64,000 bases of DNA from Aureimonas frigidaquae (GTDB taxonomy: Bacteria; Pseudomonadota; Alphaproteobacteria; Rhizobiales; Rhizobiaceae), in assembly GCF_001463905.1 (NCBI RefSeq), contig NZ_BBWR01000011.1, forward strand, positions 1 through 64,000, written 5' to 3'. Every line of letters begins with the position of its first letter. The first letter of the stretch is position 1. This document shows positions 58,290 through 64,000 of the stretch, piece after piece. The notes under the pieces were generated by a model. That model had not been told where the DNA came from. It did not search any database and saw nothing but the letters and a program-made list of their open reading frames with translations. The position numbers and the translations under genes are program-made.

Positions 58290-60124
58290 GCGGCAGGCTC
58301 CGTCCTGTACGGTTGATCGGCATCGTCCAGCGTGCGGCCGGCCTTGCCGGCGTAACCGCGCGGCGTATAGACGCGCCACGTCCCATCGCCCCTCTGGAAG
58401 GCGCGGCTCTGGCTGGATCCGACGACGACGACGGTCAGCATGTCCACCATGTCCACCTGCAGTTCGGCGAGCGGCAGGATGCGCACCTCTTCGCCCGCGC
58501 GGCCGAGATTGGTGGCCAGAACCACGGGCGTATCGTCCGGCCGGTGTTGCAGCAGCATGTCCCGCGCAGCGGCAAGCTGGCTGCGGCGCCGGCGCGAGAC
58601 GGGGTTGTAGAAGGCGATGACGAAGTCCCCCATCGCGGCGGCCTGCACCCGGCGCTCAATATCGGGCCAGGGCGTCAGAAGGTCGGACAGGGAAATGGTG
58701 CAGAAATCGTGCCCGAGCGGCGCCCCGGCCCGGGCAGCGGCAGCCTGCAGGGCGGAGATGCCCGGGCAGACGTGGATCTCCACCCGGCGCTCGGCGGGGT
58801 CGAGGCCGCCCTTGTCGACGAGCTCATAGGCGAGCGTCGCCATGGCGTAGATGCCGGCATCGCCCGAACAGATCAGCGCGACCTCGCGGCCCGTGGCCGC
58901 GAGCGACAGGGCATGGCGGACCCTGTCCTCTTCCGCGCCGAGGGGGAAGTCGTGCCGCTCGGCCCGTGTCGGCACATCGCGCACGAGGTCGAGGTAAAGC
59001 CCGTAGCCGACCAGCGCATCGGCATCCTCGATGGCGCGGGTCGCCTCCGGCGAGCGCCATTGCGCCGAACCCGGCCCGATGCCGACCAGCGTCAACCTGC
59101 CCTGCGCGCGCCCGATCGTGGCGGGATCGAGCACCCCGTCCGCACGGGCGAGCGCCGCCGTGACGCGCGCGGATTTGCGCTTGGGCACGACGAGCAGCCC
59201 GGACGCGCCCACGCCAGCCAAAGCGGCACCTTCGGCGACGCCGTGGCAGCCGACCTCGGCAAAGACGATGTCGGACGGGTTCTCAAGGCGCGGATGCTCC
59301 GCCTCCAGGCGCGCCGCGTCGAAGACCCGAAAGGGAACGTCGAAGTGCCGGGCGACAGCCTGGAGCGCCGCCTCGTCCGCCTTCACGTCGAGCGTGGCGA
59401 CCAGCGCCAGCGACAGGGGGCTCAGCCCCGCTTGCGCCAGCAGGGCCTCTGCCAGCGCGATGGCTTCCGCGGCCGGTGCACCGCGCTCCGCGCCCATGCC
59501 AAGCACCAGATGCCGCGGCCGGTACACAAGTTCCAGCGCGGAGGGCGCGCGGCGTGCATCGTCTGCGACAAGCCGCACGGCTCCGTCGGCCGCCAGGGGA
59601 AGACCGGCATCGGCCAGGAAGGGCGGCAACCCGTCCTGCCGCACGGTGGCGCCATCCAGAAGCGCGGCCATGACGCCCTTGGCGGCCGCCGGATTCTCCA
59701 GCGTCCAGCCTGCCGGCGGCTCGTCCAGCGCCACGCCGAAGCGCGTATCGCCGGCCGTGGTCACGGCGGCGTGCCCGCCGGTCAGAGCGGCGATCTGCAT
59801 GGCGATCCGGTTGGCGCCGTGATGGCCACCGAGGAGCGGCACGACCGATGCCCCATCCTCCGACAGGCAGATGACCGGCGGCTCGGCCGCCTTGTCCGCC
59901 AGAACCGGGCCTAAGCAGCGGATGGTGGCGCCGGTTGCCATGATGGCGATGATCGGGTGGCCGTCCTGGAAAAGGCGGCGCAGATGCGCCGCCGCATGGT
60001 CGAAGCCCGTATCGGCACCCGGCACCGTGTCCGGCGCATGAATGGCGCCGCCGAGGCTGCCACGGATGCTGCGGGCAAGGTCCAGTGCCCCGGCATTCAG
60101 GATGACGATCGCGGGTGGCCTCAT
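58286..60124 (-). CDS. cobJ: CbiG-CobJ fusion: cobalamin protein G plus precorrin-3B C17-methyltransferase
   Basis: 612 residues, two joined proteins. Residues 1 to about 335 are CbiG: VICLSEDGASVVPLLGGHHG and ALTGGHAAVTTAGDTRFGV in the N-domain, LVLGMGAERGAPAAEAIALA and EVGCHGVAEGAALAGVG in the C-domain (the CobE-like part). From about 342 (RLTLVGIGPGSAQWRSPEA) comes the C17 methylase with LICSGDAGIYAMATLAYEL, DFCTISLSDLLTPWPDIERR and FVIAFYNPVSRRRRSQL. CobJ contracts the ring in the aerobic route; CbiG opens a lactone in the anaerobic one. The first ATG that keeps the CbiG N-terminus is 60124, in ATGA overlap with cobI. Confidence 0.92.
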   Translation of the reverse strand: MRPPAIVILNAGALDLARSIRGSLGGAIHAPDTVPGADTGFDHAAAHLRRLFQDGHPIIAIMATGATIRCLGPVLADKAAEPPVICLSEDGASVVPLLGGHHGANRIAMQIAALTGGHAAVTTAGDTRFGVALDEPPAGWTLENPAAAKGVMAALLDGATVRQDGLPPFLADAGLPLAADGAVRLVADDARRAPSALELVYRPRHLVLGMGAERGAPAAEAIALAEALLAQAGLSPLSLALVATLDVKADEAALQAVARHFDVPFRVFDAARLEAEHPRLENPSDIVFAEVGCHGVAEGAALAGVGASGLLVVPKRKSARVTAALARADGVLDPATIGRAQGRLTLVGIGPGSAQWRSPEATRAIEDADALVGYGLYLDLVRDVPTRAERHDFPLGAEEDRVRHALSLAATGREVALICSGDAGIYAMATLAYELVDKGGLDPAERRVEIHVCPGISALQAAAARAGAPLGHDFCTISLSDLLTPWPDIERRVQAAAMGDFVIAFYNPVSRRRRSQLAAARDMLLQHRPDDTPVVLATNLGRAGEEVRILPLAELQVDMVDMLTVVVVGSSQSRAFQRGDGTWRVYTPRGYAGKAGRTLDDADQPYRTEPAA

Positions 60125-60816
60125 GCCGCCGCCTTTCGGTGTCCGAGGATCATGGAAAAATAGGGTGCCTCGGCCCGCGCCGTCGCCAGGGGCGACAGCT
60201 CCTGCCCCTCCTGCGTCAGATGGGCGAGGTAGTGGCAATGGGGCGTCAGGCCGAGCGTATCCAGAAGGGCGCGGACCCGCGCGAAATGGCGGCCGAGCTT
60301 GATGATGCAGAAGGCATCCGCAAGGGCCAGGCGTTGCGTGAGCGCCGGCGTGTCCAGCGTGGCAGGCAGGACGCAGAACGTATCGTTGCGGCGCGCAAGC
60401 GGCAGGCGCAGCGCCGCCGCGCCGGCCATGGGAGAGGCGACGCCCGGCACGATCTCCACGGCAAAGCGCGGTGCCAGGCGCTCCGACAGGTAAAGGAAGG
60501 AGCCATAGAAGAGCGGATCACCCTCGCAGAGCAGGGCCACGTCCTCCCCCTGGTCGAGCCGCCGGGCAATGTCGACCGCCGCCCGGTCGTAGGCGGCCTG
60601 CCCCGGCGCCGGATCGACCCGCATGCACAGGTCGATCGGAATTTCCGCCTGCTGGCCGCCGAGATGCGGCGCGGCGATGGCGCGGGCGCGGCTCACCCCG
60701 CTGTCCGGCACGGGATAGGCGATGACGGGCGCGGCGCGCAGCAGCCGGACCGCCTTCAGGGTCAGAAGTTCGGGATCCCCCGGCCCGAGCCCGATGCCGA
60801 TGAGCCGGCCCGTCAT
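60121..60816 (-). CDS. cobI: Precorrin-2 C20-methyltransferase
   Basis: 231 residues. RLIGIGLGPGDPELLTLKAV is the CobI/CbiL SAM loop, and APVIAYPVPDSGVSRARAIA is typical of the C20 enzymes. ALLCEGDPLFYGSFLYL and VEIVPGVASPMAGAAAL complete the methylase core, with FCIIKLGRHFARVRALLDTL late. It methylates C20 of precorrin-2. Both ends are ATGA overlaps, with cobL upstream and cobJ downstream, so the methylases are produced in step. Confidence 0.95.
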   Translation of the reverse strand: MTGRLIGIGLGPGDPELLTLKAVRLLRAAPVIAYPVPDSGVSRARAIAAPHLGGQQAEIPIDLCMRVDPAPGQAAYDRAAVDIARRLDQGEDVALLCEGDPLFYGSFLYLSERLAPRFAVEIVPGVASPMAGAAALRLPLARRNDTFCVLPATLDTPALTQRLALADAFCIIKLGRHFARVRALLDTLGLTPHCHYLAHLTQEGQELSPLATARAEAPYFSMILGHRKAAA

Positions 60817-62012
60817 GGCGCGTCCACGGGCTTGGTCAGGTGCAGATGGGTGACGGGCATATGCGGCCGCCATCCCGTCAGGCCGCCCACGGGGGACGCC
60901 GTGCAGCCGGCGATGCGCAGGAGCTCGCCGCCGAGCCGCGCGTGGATGCTCAAAAGCTGCGCTTCGCTTTCCAGCGTCACGGCATGGGCCGCCAGATCGC
61001 CCCCCGGCGTCAGGGCGGCGTAGGCGCGGGCGAAGGTCTCCGGCGACAGACCGCCGCCGATGAAGACGGCGTCCGGGGCCGGCAATCCGTCCAGCGCATC
61101 GGGGGCCGTGCCGGCCACGATCTCGATGCCCGGCCCGGCCAGCCGCCCGGCATTCTCCGCCAGCATGGCGCGCCGGTCCTCGCGCGGTTCGATGGCGATG
61201 GCCCGGCCGCCGAGGCGGCTCCATTCCACCGCGATCGAGCCGCAGCCGGCGCCGATATCCCACAGGAGCGCGCCCGGCCGCGCCCGCAGGGCCGCGAGGG
61301 CCAGCGCACGGAGCGGCCGCTTGGTCATCTTGCCATCGTGCCGGAAGGCAGTGTCGGGCAGGCCGAACAGGCCATGCCCGGCCGCGCCCCGGCACTCCAC
61401 GGCCACGAGGTTGAGCGCGGCGAAGGGGCCGGGCGCCATATTGGCGGCCTCCATCGCCAGAATGCGCTCCTGCGTGCCGCCCAGATGCTCGCAGACCGTC
61501 AGGCTGCTCGCCCCCAGCCCGGCCGCGCAGAGCTGTTCGGCCAGGGCAAGCGGCGTCGTCCCGTCGCTCGACAGGACCATCAGCCGCTGCTTGTCGAGCA
61601 TGGACGGCGCCAGATCGGCGACGGGCCGCCCATGCGCCGACAGGCAGCGGACGGTTTCGAGCGGCCAGCCGAGCCGCGCGGCCGCCAGCGAAAAGGCGGA
61701 AGGGCTCGGCAGGATGCGCATGTCACCCTTTGCCAGAAAGCCGCGCAGCCAGGCGACCGGCCCGAACCAGCTTGGATCGCCCGTCGCCAGGATGACGGTG
61801 GGCTGCCCCCGCACGGCCAGGATTTGCGGCTGCGTGGCTGCGAAAGGTTGCGCCCAGGCCGTGCGCGTGCCGGAAATGCTGGCATCCAGCATGGCAAGGT
61901 GCCGCCGGCCGCCGAAGAGATGCGCAGCTTCGCCAAGCGCGGCGGTCTGCTCGCCGGTCAGGGTCGCAAGCCCGCCATCGCCGATGCCGACGACGGTCAG
62001 CCAAGGGCCCAT
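60813..62012 (-). CDS. cobL: Precorrin-6B C5,15-methyltransferase (decarboxylating)
   Basis: 399 residues, the full two-domain CobL. The N-terminal CbiE-like methylase covers about residues 1-200 (LTVVGIGDGGLATLTGEQ, VILATGDPSWFG, VCEHLGGTQERI). The C-terminal CbiT-like domain covers about 215-395 (HDGKMTKRPLRALALAAL, LLWDIGAGCGSIAVEWSRLG, PDAVFIGGGLSPETFARAY). It methylates C5 and C15 and removes the C12 acetate carboxyl of the CobK product. Three bases separate it from cbiX; it overlaps cobI by ATGA. Confidence 0.95.
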   Translation of the reverse strand: MGPWLTVVGIGDGGLATLTGEQTAALGEAAHLFGGRRHLAMLDASISGTRTAWAQPFAATQPQILAVRGQPTVILATGDPSWFGPVAWLRGFLAKGDMRILPSPSAFSLAAARLGWPLETVRCLSAHGRPVADLAPSMLDKQRLMVLSSDGTTPLALAEQLCAAGLGASSLTVCEHLGGTQERILAMEAANMAPGPFAALNLVAVECRGAAGHGLFGLPDTAFRHDGKMTKRPLRALALAALRARPGALLWDIGAGCGSIAVEWSRLGGRAIAIEPREDRRAMLAENAGRLAGPGIEIVAGTAPDALDGLPAPDAVFIGGGLSPETFARAYAALTPGGDLAAHAVTLESEAQLLSIHARLGGELLRIAGCTASPVGGLTGWRPHMPVTHLHLTKPVDAP

Positions 62013-62015
62013 GTT

Positions 62016-63206
62016 TCAGCCGCCCTTCTTCATCGAGCGCGGCCCGAGCGGATGATCGGCATGCGGATAGGGATGGTGCCCGTGCCCATGGCTATGGCTA
62101 TGGCTATGCCCATGGTCGTGCCCATGCCCATGCCCATGGTGGTGGCCATGGCTGTGCCCGTGGTCGTGCGCGTGATCATGCCCGTGGCCGTGCCCATGGC
62201 TGTGCCCGTGCTCGTGCCCGTGGTCATGGTGGTGCCCATGCCCATGATCGTGGCTATGGTGATGATCATGCCCATGGTCGTGGGAGTGACCATGATGATC
62301 ATGGTCGTGATGGCTGTGCGAGGGCGCCGCCTCCCCCGTGCCGATGCCCTCGACATGATGGTGGTGGCTTTCCTGCGGCAGCCCGACCTCGGCCTCGAAG
62401 CCGAGCACCTGCTCGCGATACTTGCACATCTGGCAGTTCATGCGGTTATCGCCGGTCAGGATCTCGTCCAGCCGGTCCACGAAGGTCTCCACGACGAGGT
62501 CGTGATCACCCAGATAGGATGCCTTGATGAACTCGATCTCCGGATGGCGGGCCGCCACCATGTCCGTATAGTCGTAGATGCGCTGCACCAGGATTCCGGT
62601 GAAGAGGAAATAGGGGAACACGACGATGCGCCGGTAGCCGAGCCGCGCGGCATGTTCCAGCGCCGGCTCGACCAGCGGGAAGGTGACGCCCGAATAGGCC
62701 GTTTCACCCCAGCCGAAGCCGAGCCCCTCCCAGATGAGCCGCATCATCTTGGACACGTTCGAATTGGCGTCGGGGTCGGAAGCGCCGCGCCCCACCACGA
62801 CGAGCATCGTGTCGTGCAGCGGCGCGCCGTCGCGCCAGCCGGCGGCCAAAAGCGCCTCACGTACGCGCGCACCGGCGGCGCGCACCATCTTCGGATCGAT
62901 CCCCAGCTCACGGCCGTAGCGGATTTCGATCCCGTTGGCGCGGGCATAGGTGTTGAGGACGGAGGGAATGTCGTTCTTGGCGTGGCCGGCGGCAAACAGC
63001 ATGCCCGGAAGCGCCAGGACGGTGCCGGCGCCCGACTGCCGCAGGCGGTCCAGCCCGTCGCGGATGATCGGCCGCGCGAATTCCAGATAGCCGTAATCGA
63101 CGGTCCAGTCCGGCAGGCGGCGCGCCATCTTTTCGGCGAGCTGGCGGAACTCGTCCACGGCTCCCTGGTCGCGGCTGCCATGGCCGCACAACATCAAGGC
63201 GTTCAT
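62016..63206 (-). CDS. cbiX: Sirohydrochlorin cobaltochelatase-type CbiX with long His-rich tail
   Basis: 396 residues. Residues 1 to about 250 are two CbiX repeats: NALMLCGHGSRDQGAVDEFR and LPGMLFAAGHAKNDIP in the first, VVVGRGASDPDANSNVSKMM and VVFPYFLFTGILVQRIYDYT in the second. A NCQMCKYRE segment (near 255) may bind a metal or an Fe-S cluster. From about 280 to 385 the chain is nearly all His, Gly, Asp and Ser in two-residue steps, a metal-storage tail far longer than the usual His stretch of CbiX. It would load cobalt early in the pathway and keep a local store. It heads the cbiX-cobL-cobI-cobJ-cobM unit. Confidence 0.9.
   Translation of the reverse strand: MNALMLCGHGSRDQGAVDEFRQLAEKMARRLPDWTVDYGYLEFARPIIRDGLDRLRQSGAGTVLALPGMLFAAGHAKNDIPSVLNTYARANGIEIRYGRELGIDPKMVRAAGARVREALLAAGWRDGAPLHDTMLVVVGRGASDPDANSNVSKMMRLIWEGLGFGWGETAYSGVTFPLVEPALEHAARLGYRRIVVFPYFLFTGILVQRIYDYTDMVAARHPEIEFIKASYLGDHDLVVETFVDRLDEILTGDNRMNCQMCKYREQVLGFEAEVGLPQESHHHHVEGIGTGEAAPSHSHHDHDHHGHSHDHGHDHHHSHDHGHGHHHDHGHEHGHSHGHGHGHDHAHDHGHSHGHHHGHGHGHDHGHSHSHSHGHGHHPYPHADHPLGPRSMKKGG
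62055..62330 (-). repeat. Degenerate tandem repeat encoding the His-rich tail of CbiX
   Basis: About 270 bases of short repeating units built on CATGGCCATG-like and CATGGGCACG-like blocks, read on the minus strand as alternating His-Gly, His-Asp and His-Ser codons. The dominant period is six bases with longer 18- to 30-base copies, so length change by slippage keeps the frame. Unit boundaries are approximate. Confidence 0.8.
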
Positions 63207-63234
63207 CGAGCGTCTCCTTCGGCTCCGTCCCTTG

Positions 63235-63294
63235 GCCCCCGATTTGGGTCGGCCGCACCGGATTCTGTTTCAGCCCCACGATTTGGGGCGCCGT
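63235..63294. other. Two similar hairpins in the cbiX leader
   Basis: Upstream of cbiX two related stem-loops occur, with shared loop-side sequence CGATTTGGG on the plus strand: GGCCCCCGATTTGGGTCGGCC at 63236-63256 region and CAGCCCCACGATTTGGGGC near 63272-63290. On the minus strand they lie in the cbiX 5' leader. The cobalamin riboswitch core (a B12 box) is not recognisable, so I record only structure. Confidence 0.4.
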
Positions 63295-63415
63295 CCCGAC
63301 GGGCCTTGGGCACCGTCGAAGGCGTGACCAATAGTGGAAGCCGTGCGTCGAGGAAACCGTCCTTTTCATTACCGGCTCCGGAGGCTACAGGGAACGGGCC
63401 CCACGGGAGCCGCTC

Positions 63416-64000
63416 ATGTCGCCGGAAATCGTCGTCCTTCTCATCGTCGCCGCGGCCTTCCTGGCCGGCTATGTCGACGCCATCGCCGGCGGCGGGGGGC
63501 TCATCACCATTCCGGCACTGCTTCTGGGCGGGATCGATCCCTTGTCGGCCCTCGGCACGAACAAGCTGCAGAGCCTGTTCGGCTCGGGTTCGGCCACGCT
63601 CGCCTATGCGCGCAAGGGCCATATCGAGGTTGCCCGCCTGCTGCCCGCCGCGGCGCTGGCCTGCCTCGGCTCGGCCGCCGGCGCGCTTCTCGCCACCGTG
63701 CTGCCGCCCGATCTCCTGGGCCGCATCCTGCCCTTCCTGTTGATCGGCATCGCCCTCTATTTCGCCTTCAAGCCCAACCTGTCGGATGTCGACCGGGACC
63801 GGCGCGTCTCGCCCATGGCCTTCGCCCTTTTCATCGTGCCGCTGATCGGCTCCTATGACGGGCTGTTCGGGCCGGGAACGGGGTCCTTCTTCATGATCGC
63901 CTTCGTGGCCCTGGCAGGCTACGGCGTCCTGAAGGCGACGGCCCACACCAAGCTTCTGAACTTCGCCTCCAATATCGGCGGCTTCGCCGTCTTCGCCCTG
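63416..64000 (+). CDS. TSUP-family (TauE/SafE) membrane transporter, cut by window end
   Basis: 195 codons are visible and the frame is open at base 64000, so the 3' end is missing; the family is usually about 250 residues. The start SPEIVVLLIVAAAFLAGYVD leads to DAIAGGGGLITIPALLLGGI and ALGTNKLQSLFGSGSATLAY, the TauE/SafE signature. A second matching half is seen in PLIGSYDGLFGPGTGSFFM and KLLNFASNIGGF. Members export sulfite, sulfoacetate or related anions; the substrate here is unknown. GGGAG precedes the ATG. It is divergent from cbiX across 209 bases. Confidence 0.92.
   Translation, partial: MSPEIVVLLIVAAAFLAGYVDAIAGGGGLITIPALLLGGIDPLSALGTNKLQSLFGSGSATLAYARKGHIEVARLLPAAALACLGSAAGALLATVLPPDLLGRILPFLLIGIALYFAFKPNLSDVDRDRRVSPMAFALFIVPLIGSYDGLFGPGTGSFFMIAFVALAGYGVLKATAHTKLLNFASNIGGFAVFAL

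Noticed and set aside
62055-62330. Repeat array resembling CRISPR at first sight
   Set aside because: Units are short, contiguous and in frame, encode His-rich protein and have no spacers or cas genes nearby.
60840-63743. Very long open frame on the plus strand across cobL, cbiX and beyond
   Set aside because: It runs antisense to well-recognised cob genes. Its composition (runs of Met-Pro and Arg-Gly from the His repeat) is a GC-rich shadow without domains.

Overview
The window is high-GC DNA with dense genes and frequent four-base start/stop overlaps. Together with an exo (succinoglycan-type) cluster, HWE-family signalling, opgGHC glucan genes and cob gene order, this points to an alphaproteobacterium of the Hyphomicrobiales (Rhizobiales). 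Aurantimonadaceae/Rhizobiaceae relatives fit best, but that placement is inference. I see no phage, transposase or CRISPR.

Layout. 1-6.7 kb: sugar-acid catabolism resembling D-apionate degradation: a lactonase cut by the window edge, a GntR repressor, a RuBisCO-like protein, a DUF1537 kinase and an MFS carrier, with a perfect GntR-type operator between the divergent genes. 6.8-8.6 kb: an Rrf2 regulator and an FAD/NAD(P) protein. 9-12.9 kb: an uncharacterised divergent cluster (ThDP enzyme, atypical SDR, GntR regulator, cupin). 12.9-24.2 kb: housekeeping and signalling genes (poxB, two single-domain response regulators, tRNA-Phe, tRNA-Thr, an AI-2E-type exporter with a cytosolic tail, bluB, an HWE kinase, small membrane proteins, a phosphatase).

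24.2-39.1 kb: an exopolysaccharide locus whose order closely follows the known Sinorhizobium meliloti exo region. exoK-L-A-M-O-P and exoX plus exoY-F-Q-Z are recognisable and exoU lies next to exoX, but exoW is inverted and exoN, exoV, exoT, exoI and exoH are absent. ExoY starts the lipid-linked repeat unit, the glycosyltransferases extend it, ExoQ/F/P polymerise and export it, and ExoK can trim it.

39.4-46.1 kb: lutABC (lactate oxidation) apparently in one transcript with pabBA (p-aminobenzoate), then a convergent short DHFR-like gene, a Crp/Fnr regulator and a MarR regulator. 46.2-51.5 kb: an osmoregulated periplasmic glucan operon (opgG, a small unknown gene, opgH, opgC, a DUF3329 protein).

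51.5-63.2 kb: cobalamin synthesis: cobT, cobS, cobD, cobC, cobB, cobK, cobM, a cbiG-cobJ fusion, cobI, cobL and a CbiX chelatase with a very long His-rich tail. bluB at 18.6 kb supplies the lower ligand used by CobT. cobH, cobA, cobG/cobZ, cobF, cobN, cobO, cobP and cobQ are not in the window. The window ends inside a TSUP transporter gene.

Convergent neighbours repeatedly overlap at their 3' ends (9 to 128 nt), a noticeable habit of this genome.
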